Assembly: GCA_013823365.1 (NCBI GenBank)
Contig: PNMC01000008.1
Span: forward strand, 1 to 38,268
From: Parvibaculum sp.
GTDB lineage: Bacteria; Pseudomonadota; Alphaproteobacteria; Parvibaculales; Parvibaculaceae
Reading direction: 5' to 3'
DNA length: 38,268 nucleotides
Below the pieces are notes generated by a model, which saw nothing but the letters and a program-made list of their open reading frames with translations, had not been told where the DNA came from and made no database searches. Position numbers and translations under genes: made by a program. Positions 7,132 through 15,359 of this stretch are shown here, piece by piece (the stretch's first letter is position 1; every line of letters begins with the position of its first letter).

Positions 7132-9129
7132 TCAGAAAGCGTAGGATGCCGTGAGGCTCACGAAATCCTTGTCGAAAGAACCGTTCCGGTACTTGGCACC
7201 GAAGTTATTCGTGTAGTCGAGCGACAGGGTATAAGAGTCGAGATAGCTCGCGCCCAGACCAAGCGTGACCGCCTTCTTTCCCTCGACGAATCCCGGGCCG
7301 ATGGGACCAGCGGAGTAACCGTCCACGTCATGGCTCCATATGATGCGCGGGCTCAGCGTGAAGGGCGTGTCGAAGGCATTGTTATATTCCATCTGGGCAA
7401 GCAACCTGTAGCCCCAAGAGAAGGTCGAGGCATAGACCGGATCGATGGAGCAGCCGCCAAGACGAATGCAATTGTCACCAAACGTCGCGGCCATGCCCGG
7501 AGCCACATGCGTCTCACCGGAACGGGGAATGGCGAAACGATTGCCCTTGGCATCCGGCAGATACTGAAAGCCGACATTGGCGACAAGGATGAGAAGATTG
7601 CCGTCAAGCATATTCACGATCGGGTCCGAGGGCGTGAGCGTGCTCAGCGTGTAGATCTGGCCATGCAGCGCCTCGGTCCGGCGGAAGCCGGGAATGGTGG
7701 AGCCCTGCGCTACCGGCGCCCCCTGATAGTAGGCGGGCTCGCCCGGGCCCGGCGTGTAGCCGAAGTTCGCGGCATCCGCACCGAGAATTTCGTTGCTGTC
7801 GAGCTGGAACGGCATGTTCGGGAAGAAGGCGAGCTCGCCGGAGAGAGCCGTCGCATCGCCGATGATCGGGATGGTGGTGTTGAAGCTCCAGCCGAACATG
7901 TCGATATCTTCCGGGAACTGAACGATAAGATTCTTACTGCTCCCGGCCGAGTCGGCAAAGATTGCCTCACCGAATGACACAGGCCTGCCGAAATCATCCT
8001 CGATTGCCGGCGTCGCACCCGTACAGCCGGGACCGGCAAGCGAGCCCGAAGCACCGGGATTACAGAAAGCCTGAAGGAGGATTGCAGTTCCAGAGGGTGT
8101 GGAGGCTGTCGTCGTGCCAATGGGGAGCTTGCTGTGGAAGTTCATATAGTAGGCAGAAAGCTCCGTGCCCTTGTTGAGCCAGTCTGCATAATAACGGAGC
8201 GCAAAGCCGAACTGGCCGGCATCGCGGGCTTCCTCGTCCCCGCCGCGCGGAATGAAGGCCAGCGGGCGGTAGCTTGTCCCGTTGCCGAAATTGTAGACTT
8301 CACCGCCCGAGAGCACATAGCGGCAGCCGGCTGCAGCCGCATCCGAAGGCGAGAAGAAGCTGCCGCAGGCGGGCAGCACCGAACGCTCCCATTCGAAGAC
8401 ATATTGCGCCTCGAAGGTGAGGTTGGCCGGCAGGCCGATGCTCGCGAAAATCGAGTTCTGGGGAAGGAAGACTTCCTTCAGCTCCACGCCGGGGCGGACA
8501 AGCGCCGAGACGTCGAGCGGCAGATAGGCGGAGACGCCGCCCGGAATGAACAGACTCTCACCCCAGTTGACCGCCTGGCGACCAATGCGCAGCGAGACCG
8601 GCAGATCGGCGACGACGAAGTTCGTGTAAGCAAAAGCGTCGAGCAGGTCGATCGAGCGGGCCTGAAGATTATGCGCATCGTCACCGCGGAATTCGTCCTC
8701 AAGGGGACGGCGCTGCGGCCAAGGTGCCGCCACAGGGCCGTAGCGGCCGCCGCCGCGGCCAAGAACCTTGTCACCGACATAATCGTAGAAAGCGCGGGCA
8801 CGGACGAAGAGACCATACATGTCCCATTTCACATCCGCCTCGGAGATGATCTTCACAGGCGCCGCAATGAAATCGCCGCGTTCGACATTGACGTTACCGT
8901 CATCCGCATTTACGTCGTAATCGGTGCCGCCCGGCCCGTAACAACCGCCGTTGTAGACGGAGATGAACTCGCAGCCCTGTTTCGACACCCGCATGCTGGC
9001 GCCGGCGGAAACCGTGGTCGCGACGTCCAGGGAAACGTCACCAAACTGATACTGCATGGCCTGGCCCATCCCGGGCCACCCCAGCAATACGATCGACACA
9101 AGCGCCGAACCTAGCACCCGAAATTTCAT
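7132..9129 (-). CDS. DUF1302 family outer-membrane beta-barrel protein
   Basis: A 665-residue exported protein. A signal peptide (MKFRVLGSALVSIVLLGWPGMGQA) precedes DVSLDVATTVSAGASMR, the typical DUF1302 opening. Family blocks include DAFAYTNF, LRIGRQAVNWGESLFIPGGVSA, FEAQYVFEW and LRYYADWLNKGTELSAYYMNFHSKLP. Alternating hydrophobic strands and the terminal aromatic SYAF point to an outer-membrane barrel. DUF1302 proteins are often found with lipid, steroid or hydrocarbon catabolism genes, here the nearby P450 operon, but the substrate is unknown. It has a GGGAGGAG ribosome-binding site. A Gly/Leu-rich lipoprotein gene ends 48 bases upstream on the same strand, so the two are probably co-transcribed. 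The usual DUF1329 partner is absent. Confidence 0.88.
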   Translation of the reverse strand: MKFRVLGSALVSIVLLGWPGMGQAMQYQFGDVSLDVATTVSAGASMRVSKQGCEFISVYNGGCYGPGGTDYDVNADDGNVNVERGDFIAAPVKIISEADVKWDMYGLFVRARAFYDYVGDKVLGRGGGRYGPVAAPWPQRRPLEDEFRGDDAHNLQARSIDLLDAFAYTNFVVADLPVSLRIGRQAVNWGESLFIPGGVSAYLPLDVSALVRPGVELKEVFLPQNSIFASIGLPANLTFEAQYVFEWERSVLPACGSFFSPSDAAAAGCRYVLSGGEVYNFGNGTSYRPLAFIPRGGDEEARDAGQFGFALRYYADWLNKGTELSAYYMNFHSKLPIGTTTASTPSGTAILLQAFCNPGASGSLAGPGCTGATPAIEDDFGRPVSFGEAIFADSAGSSKNLIVQFPEDIDMFGWSFNTTIPIIGDATALSGELAFFPNMPFQLDSNEILGADAANFGYTPGPGEPAYYQGAPVAQGSTIPGFRRTEALHGQIYTLSTLTPSDPIVNMLDGNLLILVANVGFQYLPDAKGNRFAIPRSGETHVAPGMAATFGDNCIRLGGCSIDPVYASTFSWGYRLLAQMEYNNAFDTPFTLSPRIIWSHDVDGYSAGPIGPGFVEGKKAVTLGLGASYLDSYTLSLDYTNNFGAKYRNGSFDKDFVSLTASYAF

Positions 9130-9177
9130 CTTCCCGCTCCTCCCTCGAGATATCCCTTTCGCGCCGCGACGCGATCC

Positions 9178-10038
9178 TTAAGGCATCACACCAACCAGAA
9201 TGTCGGACACTGTTCCCAGCGGCAGAGCCGCATCCGCCGCGCCGGCCGTTCCCCCAAGCACCAGCGGGAAGACAACATCGACTGCCGTCGTTCCGTTGGG
9301 CAGCAGCGGGGTTGCCAGAATCTGGGCGGCCACCGTAGCGGTCGGCAGGAGAATTGGATTCAGCTGATCGAGCGGAAGGTCGGGCAGCGGGATACCGCCC
9401 ACCGGGCTGTCATCGCCTCCCGCGCCAAGCAGACCGAGAACGATCGGCCCCAATACAGGTGCGAGCGCGTTCAGATTTCCCTGAGAGGCATCGGACTGCG
9501 CGCCGACGATGATGTTTGCGAGAAGATCGCCGACCGGTGCAAGCGGCGCGGCATCCTCCGGCGCCAGACTTCCGAGCGGTGCGTCGTTCCCGCCGGCAAG
9601 CAGAACGGGAACCGCGCCATCCTTCGTTCCGAGAAGCATGCCGGTAATGTCGTGGCCGAGAAGATCCTGCCCGAGACCGCCATCGCCGGAGACGCCGAGC
9701 TGCGGTACCGAGGTAGCGATCATGTCCAGGGCATCCGTCAGCGGGGAAAGCGTGCCTTCGGGGATTGGGCTTTCGGCCGGCAGGTTGCCGGCGAGCGGGC
9801 CATCGCTGCCGCCACCGAGCGTCGCCCCGACAAGTCCGCCGCTGCCGAGGAGAGGCGTCAGAATGTCCGTGCCGAGAAGCTCTTCGGAGGCGCCTCCCGA
9901 CCCGGACACGCCGAGCGGCATAGCGCCGAATGCCGATGCGGAGCCGGAAGAACCTTTCACCAGGGATGACGGCGTTCCGCTGCCACCTGAGCAGCCGACC
10001 AGAGCACCCGCAGCAAGCAGAACCAGAATCGTACGCAT
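9178..10038 (-). CDS. Gly/Leu-rich repeat lipoprotein 1
   Basis: A 286-residue predicted lipoprotein. The ATG at 10038 follows GGGAGGAG and opens a short signal peptide with lipobox LVGC (Cys16); Ser at +2 predicts the outer membrane. The mature chain is low in charge and rich in Gly, Leu, Pro and Ala. It contains PLGVSGSGGASEELLGTDI and later QLGVSGDGGLGQDLLGHDI, two copies of a motif also seen in the proteins at 10515-11324 and 29576-30643, plus APLAPVGDLLANI. Database entries of this kind are often called collagen-like, but there is no regular Gly-X-Y triplet here. Function unknown; a surface structural or adhesive role is inference. It is upstream of DUF1302 in an apparent two-gene operon. 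Confidence 0.8.
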   Translation of the reverse strand: MRTILVLLAAGALVGCSGGSGTPSSLVKGSSGSASAFGAMPLGVSGSGGASEELLGTDILTPLLGSGGLVGATLGGGSDGPLAGNLPAESPIPEGTLSPLTDALDMIATSVPQLGVSGDGGLGQDLLGHDITGMLLGTKDGAVPVLLAGGNDAPLGSLAPEDAAPLAPVGDLLANIIVGAQSDASQGNLNALAPVLGPIVLGLLGAGGDDSPVGGIPLPDLPLDQLNPILLPTATVAAQILATPLLPNGTTAVDVVFPLVLGGTAGAADAALPLGTVSDILVGVMP

Positions 10039-10102
10039 GATTTTCTCCTCCCGTGTGAACCTGCCTAGCAAATCCGGGAGAAGTGACGGTGTAGAGAAAT
10101 GT

Positions 10103-10135
10103 ACCGATATGTTCGGTCCAGCGGGCGACCGATAT
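10103..10135. promoter_or_regulatory. direct repeat upstream of lipoprotein 1
   Basis: ACCGATAT occurs at 10103-10110 and 10128-10135, 25 bases apart, 65-97 bases upstream of the lipoprotein 1 start codon. Spaced direct repeats suit an activator such as the AraC-type protein encoded nearby, but no binding is shown. Confidence 0.35.
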
Positions 10136-10294
10136 TTATCCGTATACGAATGGCGGGACGCCGCACAGGGGCCGGATTCCGCCGATTTGACGCAGCGCAG
10201 CTATGTAATTCTTTGTAATCCCGTTGGACTTGGCTGGAGAGCCGTTGCAATGATCCCGCCCGAGAACAGAGATCGTCGGCGATGCCGGGCTCTG

Positions 10295-10439
10295 CAGCGT
10301 TTTCCCGCTGTCATTCGATTTCGACGGTTCTCCTCGATCCCGATACAGCATCCCTCACCAGGGAAAACCCTGTCAGGCAAGCGTCTCCTGACGATGTCCG
10401 GCGCCCGTCACTCACCGGTGGCGGGCGCCGTTCGTTTTT
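10295..10439 (+). ncRNA. candidate structured small RNA ending in an intrinsic terminator
   Basis: Within the 425-base space between lipoprotein 1 and the terminator of lipoprotein 2, the plus strand holds four consecutive hairpins: CAGCG-ttttcc-CGCTG (10295-10310), CAGGG-aaaa-CCCTG (10359-10372), GTCAGG-N9-CCTGAC (10372-10392) and CGGCGCCCG-N14-CGGGCGCCG (10399-10430). The last is followed by TTCGTTTTT. GTTTTCCC of the first loop region is complementary to GGGAAAAC of the second. No plus-strand gene precedes this terminator, so it must end an unannotated transcript. The 5' end and promoter are not clear. It matches no family I recognise. Confidence 0.45.
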
Positions 10440-10463
10440 CAAGCCGTCTTCCTTCGCAAACAA

Positions 10464-10491
10464 AAAGGGCAGCGCCGAAGCGCTGCCCTTT
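10464..10491 (-). terminator. intrinsic terminator of lipoprotein 2
   Basis: A perfect 12-bp stem AAAGGGCAGCGC / GCGCTGCCCTTT. On the minus strand the loop reads TTCG, closed by C-G (a stable UUCG tetraloop), and the stem runs into TTTTTG. It lies 23 bases after the lipoprotein 2 stop. Confidence 0.9.
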
Positions 10492-10514
10492 GTGCCGGTG
10501 AAGCTCGATCACGC

Positions 10515-11324
10515 TCAGGGCGTGGGGAGACCGCCGGCGAGACCGCCGAGAAGGCCTGTCACCGGCGCGAGGGGATCGCCACCGCCGCCGCCAAGGCCGC
10601 CGAGGAGGTCCGTCACCGGGGCCAGCGGATTGTCACCGCCGCCGCCCGGAAGGCCGGGGAGGCCGCCGCCAAGGAGATCCGTGACCGGAGCGAGCGGATT
10701 GTCGCCGCCGCCCGGAAGACCGGGAAGACCACCGCCGAGCAGACCCTCGACGAGGTCCGTGACCGGCGCGAGCGGGCTGTCGCCGCCACCGCCACCGGGA
10801 AGGCCGGGAAGGCCGCCGCCCAGCAGACCGCCGAGCAAGCCACCTTCACCTCCCGCCAAGAGACCCGGGACCGTGCCCGTCTCACCGAGCAGCATGCCGG
10901 TCACATCCTGACCGAGAAGGCTCTCGCCGAGACCGCCTTCGCCCGAGACGCCGAGCGCGGGAAGCTGATCGGTGACCATATCAAGGGGAATGGCTTCCAG
11001 TCCGGCGATGACCGGCGCGAGCGCCTCACCCACCGGCGCGAGGCCTTCCGTCAGTTCGGCCGGCAGAACACCGCCAACTGCGCCTTCGCCACCGCCGCCG
11101 AGCACGCCCTCTGTCCCGAGCAGCGGGTCGACAAGTCCCGCCAGGCCGAGCGCTTCCGTGACGCCGCCTTCACCCGTCACGCCGAGCGACGTGATCGTTG
11201 AGCCGCCTCCGCCGCCACCGCCGCCGGGGCCCGGACCACCAAACACCGCATCGTCCGACGAGCAAGCAGCCACAAGCAGCAATGCACTTGCCGCTGCCGC
11301 AATCTTCAATCCATTCATCACCAT
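10515..11324 (-). CDS. Gly/Leu-rich repeat lipoprotein 2 (LAPVT tandem repeats)
   Basis: A 269-residue predicted lipoprotein. The signal peptide ends in LVAAC (Cys21) followed by Ser-Ser, then a poly-Gly spacer. The middle carries SLGVTGEGGVTEALGLAGLV and ALGVSGEGGLGESLLGQDV, the family motif shared with the proteins at 9178 and 29576. The C-terminal ~110 residues are four degenerate tandem units of the form (D/N)(S/N/D)PLAPVT(D/G)L..GLLGGGLPGLPGGGG, visible as DNA repeats with GT(C/G)ACCGG at 10558, 10612, 10681 and 10759. The start is ATG with GGGAAGGA upstream; ATG at 11318 is an alternative. The AraC-type gene ends 56 bases upstream on the same strand, so read-through is possible. Function unknown. 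Confidence 0.8.
   Translation of the reverse strand: MVMNGLKIAAAASALLLVAACSSDDAVFGGPGPGGGGGGGGSTITSLGVTGEGGVTEALGLAGLVDPLLGTEGVLGGGGEGAVGGVLPAELTEGLAPVGEALAPVIAGLEAIPLDMVTDQLPALGVSGEGGLGESLLGQDVTGMLLGETGTVPGLLAGGEGGLLGGLLGGGLPGLPGGGGGDSPLAPVTDLVEGLLGGGLPGLPGGGDNPLAPVTDLLGGGLPGLPGGGGDNPLAPVTDLLGGLGGGGGDPLAPVTGLLGGLAGGLPTP
10540..10815. repeat. degenerate coding tandem repeats in lipoprotein 2
   Basis: About four copies of a GC-rich unit containing ACCGG.GC.AGCGG.TTGTC.CCGCC, at spacings of roughly 54, 69 and 78 bases, all multiples of three. Copy number is therefore free to vary without a frameshift. Confidence 0.7.
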
Positions 11325-11380
11325 CAGCCTATCCTTCCCTCGCAGGTTGAACTGGGGGGCAGACTAGGCCGCTTTACTGA

Positions 11381-12415
11381 TTAACGGTGTTGAAGCATGT
11401 GCGATTGCGTGAGTGTTTGTTCAGTAGACGGGGAATCCGCCGTCCCGTTTCGGGGCAGTGCGGAGCGATAGGCGCTTGGCGAACAGCCGTAGCGCTTGCG
11501 GAAAGCGCGGCGAAAATTCGCGACGTCGTCGAAGCCCAGAAGCGACGCGACATCGGCGATGCCGAGCGGTGTGTCGCGAAGATATTCCCGCGCGAGATAA
11601 GCACGCACATCGTCCACGATGCCACGATAGGACATGCCCTCCGATGCAAGGCGGCGGCGCAATGTGCGCTCGCTCATGTTCAGCCGTCTCGCCGCTTCGA
11701 CCATGCCGGGGAAGCGGCCGTGGGCGGCGAGGATCATCCGGCGGAGCTCTCCCGCGATGCCGTTCTCGGCATTCATGTCGCGCAGCAGCCTCTCGCATTG
11801 CCTGCGATACATTTCCGCCATCGGAATATTCGCTGCGGAAAGCGGCATATCCACCCGGTCGTTCGGCCCGACAAAGCGGTTTACCGGATGGTTGAAGGAG
11901 ACCTCGACGCCGAGATATTTGCGGTAGGCCTCCGCAGGCATCGCTGCCGGATAGGCAAGTTCAAGCCGGCAGCTTTCCGGAAGCGGACCGATGAGCTGGC
12001 GCAGCGCGGCGAGAACGCCGGCAAAGAACAGTTCGACGAGAAAATGCGGCGCGCCCGCCACCTCGAAAGGCGGCTCGAAAGTGAGAACCGCGTTGCCGCC
12101 GGCGAAGGAGAGCTGAATCCTCCCCTTCGTGCCCTGCAGGGGACTGTACTGGATCATCAGACTTGCCGCCTGGCGCAATGTCCGGCTGCTGAGAATCGCA
12201 TGTCCGAGAAGGCCGTGTGTGCCAAGATGCATGCGGGAGCCGAGCTTCAATGCAATCTCGGGATCCCTCGTCTGCGAAACGAGCGCTTCCGCCATGCCGC
12301 GAAAGGCGCTCTCCGTGATGGGGCCGACGCGCGGCAGCGGAAATCTCGCCGGATCGTGTCCGTTTTCCCTCAGCATCGCCGCGAAGATTTCGACATATCC
12401 GGGTTCGATACGCAT
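11381..12415 (-). CDS. AraC-family transcriptional regulator (Arabinose_bd + HTH_18)
   Basis: A 344-residue regulator. Residues ~15-200 resemble the arabinose-binding-like sensory domain of OruR/ArgR-type AraC proteins (GMAEALVSQTRDPEIALKLGSRMHLGTHGLLGHAI, LVELFFAGVLAALRQL). The C-terminal ~95 residues form a double HTH: VEAARRLNMSERTLRRRLASEGMSYRGI and IADVASLLGFDDVANFRRAFRKRYGCSPSAYR. It is divergent from the PF10118 hydrolase-P450 operon (120 bases between), which is its likeliest target; the downstream lipoprotein 2 gene is a second possibility. Members of this type often respond to lipid- or steroid-like effectors, but the ligand is unknown here. Confidence 0.9.
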   Translation of the reverse strand: MRIEPGYVEIFAAMLRENGHDPARFPLPRVGPITESAFRGMAEALVSQTRDPEIALKLGSRMHLGTHGLLGHAILSSRTLRQAASLMIQYSPLQGTKGRIQLSFAGGNAVLTFEPPFEVAGAPHFLVELFFAGVLAALRQLIGPLPESCRLELAYPAAMPAEAYRKYLGVEVSFNHPVNRFVGPNDRVDMPLSAANIPMAEMYRRQCERLLRDMNAENGIAGELRRMILAAHGRFPGMVEAARRLNMSERTLRRRLASEGMSYRGIVDDVRAYLAREYLRDTPLGIADVASLLGFDDVANFRRAFRKRYGCSPSAYRSALPRNGTADSPSTEQTLTQSHMLQHR

Positions 12416-12535
12416 GGCTGTCCGATTGTGACCCCTGGCTTGGCCGGAAATGACCTCCTCTGCGGCGGCAGAATGACTATTTAAGGCTCAGATGAGCGCC
12501 AATCCTGCGCCAGCGTCTTGAACGAGGAGGCAAAA

Positions 12536-13384
12536 ATGCACGGTTCCACTGCATCGCGCACGCCGCAAAATGTCGAAATTGTGCCGCGTAACCGGCATTT
12601 CAACATCGAGGATGTGCTGAAAACGGAGTGGCACAGCAATGACCGCTTCAAGACGGCATTCTTCGACGCCATGTCGATCCTCTTTCCGCTGGGAGAGCAG
12701 TTCTTCATCGACAGCGTGAAGGCCTTTCGCGGCAAGTTCGACGATCCCGAACTGGAGCGGCGCATCCGCGGCTTCATGGCGCAGGAGGCGATCCACCGCC
12801 GCGAGCACCAGCACTATAACGAGGCGCTCTGCCGCGCGCGCGGCGTTTCGATCGAGAAGATGGAGCGGGCCGTCTTTGTCCGTCAGAAGTTCGCACGGCG
12901 CTATCTGTCGCCGATGCAGCAGCTTGCGGGAACGGTCGCGTTCGAACATCTGACCGCGATTCTCGCCGATGCGCTTTTCCGCAACCCGGAGGCACTTGAA
13001 GGCGCCGATCCGGACATGGCGGAGATGTGGCGCTGGCACGCGCTCGAAGAGACGGAGCACAAGGCAGTCGCCTATGACGTCTATGTCGCGGTCGGCGGAC
13101 AGACATGGCGCCGCCGCGTGGTGATGGCGCTGGTGACGCTCGAGTTTGCCCAGCATGTGGTGCGCAATATGCGTCTTCTGCTGCGGGACTATGAGGGCTC
13201 GCGTTTCAAACTGTGGCGCGACGGCCTGAAGTTCCTCTTCGGCAAACGCGGTGCGATGCGCGGCGTCATGCGGCCCTACCTCGATTTCTACAAGAGAGAT
13301 TTCCACCCCTGGGACCACGACAACCGCGAACTCGTCTCCTCCGTAATGGCGGAGTTCGGCGGCGCGACCGTCAATCCGATCTGA
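12536..13384 (+). CDS. PF10118 predicted metal-dependent hydrolase
   Basis: A 282-residue all-alpha protein of the predicted metal-dependent hydrolase family PF10118. Putative metal ligands appear in two helical motifs, FMAQEAIHRREHQHYN and WRWHALEETEHKAVAYDVY, like those of ferritin-like di-iron proteins. The opening VPRNRHFNIEDVLKTEWHSND and FDAMSILFPLGEQFF are typical of the family. No reaction is established. The ATG at 12536 follows GAGGAGG by 5 bases. The stop is 17 bases before the P450 start, so the two form an operon, which suggests joint action on a hydrophobic substrate (inference). Confidence 0.88.
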   Translation: MHGSTASRTPQNVEIVPRNRHFNIEDVLKTEWHSNDRFKTAFFDAMSILFPLGEQFFIDSVKAFRGKFDDPELERRIRGFMAQEAIHRREHQHYNEALCRARGVSIEKMERAVFVRQKFARRYLSPMQQLAGTVAFEHLTAILADALFRNPEALEGADPDMAEMWRWHALEETEHKAVAYDVYVAVGGQTWRRRVVMALVTLEFAQHVVRNMRLLLRDYEGSRFKLWRDGLKFLFGKRGAMRGVMRPYLDFYKRDFHPWDHDNRELVSSVMAEFGGATVNPI

Positions 13385-13401
13385 CGAAGGGAGCGGGCGG
13401 A

Positions 13402-14808
13402 ATGAGCATCGCTGCAGATGGACCTTTTGGTGCGGACGTTTGTCCGGCGCGGCCGACACCGCCAACCGCCACGCCGAATCTGATTACGATGCTCCTGAAG
13501 CCCGGCGGTCTATCGAACCTGATCGCCTCCTTTCCGGCCTTCTGGTACAAGGCACGTCATTGCGAGTTTCAGGTCGGGTTCACGCGCAACGGGCGCGGGG
13601 TTCTCGTCAACGACCCCGAGGCCATCAAACGCGTTCTGGTGAGCGAGGCGGAGCATTTTCCGAAAGAGGAAAACCAGCTTGCGGTTCTGAAGCCGCTTCT
13701 CGGCAACGGGCTTCTGACGGCGGACGGCAAGGTATGGCGGCGCAACCGCAAGCTTGCGGCGCCCGTCTTCCAGCATTCGAGCATCAAGGATTTCGCGCCT
13801 CTTTTCACGCGTGCCGCCGAGCGCTCGGTATCTTTGTCGCTGCAGGGCGAGGGCCCGGTTTCGATCGACCGGGAGATGACCCGGCTCACCCTGCAGATCA
13901 TCGGCGAAGCCGTGCTCGATGCCGATCTCGATGACGGCACCGAGAATATTTCGGACGCGGTGACGCGGACGCTCGACAAATTCCCCATGATCTTTCTGGC
14001 CACCGCCTTCCTGCCCGGCCAGGTGCGCGACCGTGTCGTGGAAAGGATCGTCTCGCCGACGCGCCGGCAGCTCGAGCCCTATGCAAGACGCATCGTCGCG
14101 CAGGCGGACCGGCAGGGCAGCGAGACATCGCTGATCGCCCGGCTCATGGGCGCCGCGAAGCGGGACGATGGCGAAGGCCTGAGCGCGGCGCAGGTACGCG
14201 ATGAGGTCGCGACTTTCCTGCTGGCGGGACATGAGACCACGGCGACCACGCTGAGCTGGGCCTGGTATCTGCTCACGCTGCATCCGGAGTGGCAGGAGCG
14301 GCTGCATGATGAGGTCCGCGACGTGGCGGGCGACAGGCCGCTGACGGCGGCGGACGTACCTTCGCTGGTACTGACGCGCGCCGTCGTCGACGAGACGCTG
14401 CGTCTCTATCCGGTCGTCGCCAATCTCATGCGGCGCTCCGACAGGGAAGTTCAGCTTCTGGATGACCTGACCATACCGGCGGGGACGACCGTTCTCATCT
14501 CGCCCTGGCTGATACACCGGCATGAAAGATATTGGCGCGACCCGCACCGATTCGATCCGATGCGCTTCCTCGGCGAGGAAGCCGCCGCCCGGCCGCGCCA
14601 TTGCTATCTGCCCTTCGGCGGCGGCCCGCGCATTTGCATCGGGGCGGGCTTCGCCATCATGGAGGCCGTTCTCATCCTCGCCACCTATATGCAGAAGGCG
14701 CGGGTCCGCGTTCTCAATGCCGATCGGGTGATGCCGCAGGCTCGCATCGTGCTCCGGCCCAATACTTCGCTTGAGGCGCTGGTTACCCCGCGGCTTTCCG
14801 TAGGATAA
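13402..14808 (+). CDS. cytochrome P450
   Basis: A 468-residue soluble bacterial P450. The I-helix oxygen-binding motif AGHETT is at 275-280, the K-helix ExxR is E331-TL-R334, the PERF-like segment DPHRFDPMRF follows, and the heme loop FGGGPRICIG places the thiolate ligand at Cys412. No N-terminal membrane anchor is present. The ATG at 13402 is preceded by a GGGAGCGGGCGGA purine tract. The class resembles CYP4/CYP102-like fatty-acid or alkane hydroxylases in its ETLRLYP and motif spacing, but the substrate cannot be read from sequence. No ferredoxin or reductase gene is adjacent, so electrons must come from a partner elsewhere. Confidence 0.95.
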   Translation: MSIAADGPFGADVCPARPTPPTATPNLITMLLKPGGLSNLIASFPAFWYKARHCEFQVGFTRNGRGVLVNDPEAIKRVLVSEAEHFPKEENQLAVLKPLLGNGLLTADGKVWRRNRKLAAPVFQHSSIKDFAPLFTRAAERSVSLSLQGEGPVSIDREMTRLTLQIIGEAVLDADLDDGTENISDAVTRTLDKFPMIFLATAFLPGQVRDRVVERIVSPTRRQLEPYARRIVAQADRQGSETSLIARLMGAAKRDDGEGLSAAQVRDEVATFLLAGHETTATTLSWAWYLLTLHPEWQERLHDEVRDVAGDRPLTAADVPSLVLTRAVVDETLRLYPVVANLMRRSDREVQLLDDLTIPAGTTVLISPWLIHRHERYWRDPHRFDPMRFLGEEAAARPRHCYLPFGGGPRICIGAGFAIMEAVLILATYMQKARVRVLNADRVMPQARIVLRPNTSLEALVTPRLSVG

Positions 14809-14853
14809 ATTCAGCACGCTCACACTGCTCGACGAAAGACGACAACATTAGAT

Positions 14854-14874
14854 CAAGTTGCTTGAGTCAACTTG
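14854..14874. promoter_or_regulatory. inverted repeat downstream of P450, possible operator
   Basis: CAAGTTG-cttgagt-CAACTTG is a 7-bp inverted repeat with a 7-base spacer. No T run follows, so it is more likely a protein-binding site upstream of the Rap1a-like gene (66 bases before its start) than a terminator. Confidence 0.45.
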
Positions 14875-14939
14875 CTAGATTCCTTCCCGGAACCAGCCGC
14901 ACCGGTCCTTGTCGGCTGGATGTTCAAGGGAGGTCAGGA

Positions 14940-15350
14940 ATGAGCAAGACGACACATTTTTCCATCTTCGCAGCTCTCGGGGCGGTGGCGCTTTTTCTGG
15001 CGAGCCCGGCCGACGCGGCGCGCAGCTACTCGATCCAGACCGGCGCTGACCTTGCCGAGGTTTGCGCGGCACCCGCCGATGCCAATGCCATCACCGACGG
15101 GGAACGGCATCGGCTCAATATCTGCGGCTCATATATTCAGGGTTTTCTCGGACATTATGCCATGGCGCGGAGCAAGATGAGCGAGCCGGATTTCTGCCTG
15201 CCGCCTGAAGGCGTGGCGGCGGATCGCGTGCGGCTTCTCCTCCTGGCTTTGCTCGAACAGAAGCCGCAAATCAGGGATTTGCCCGCCAATGTCGATCTCG
15301 CGACGAGTCTTGCCTGGGGTTATCCCTGCAACGGGGCGGGCGCCCGCTAG
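14940..15350 (+). CDS. Rap1a/Tai-like exported protein
   Basis: A 136-residue secreted or periplasmic protein. A signal peptide with cleavage near ADA-A (residues 24-27) leaves a ~110-residue domain with four Cys, in the contexts EVC, NIC, DFC and YPC, enough for two disulfides. The pattern CGSYIQGFLGHY, FCLPPEGV and LARxLAW..PC resembles the Rap1a/Tai family, first known as immunity proteins against type VI amidase effectors but widespread without them. No effector or T6SS gene is nearby, so an immunity role is not supported here. GGGAGGTCAGGA precedes the ATG. It converges on a short gene at 15360. Confidence 0.75.
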   Translation: MSKTTHFSIFAALGAVALFLASPADAARSYSIQTGADLAEVCAAPADANAITDGERHRLNICGSYIQGFLGHYAMARSKMSEPDFCLPPEGVAADRVRLLLLALLEQKPQIRDLPANVDLATSLAWGYPCNGAGAR

Positions 15351-15359
15351 ACGCCCCAC

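Noticed and set aside
10282-10911. Plus-strand Pro/Arg-rich frame opposite lipoprotein 2
   Set aside because: It is the mirror of Gly-rich tandem repeats and has no ribosome-binding site.
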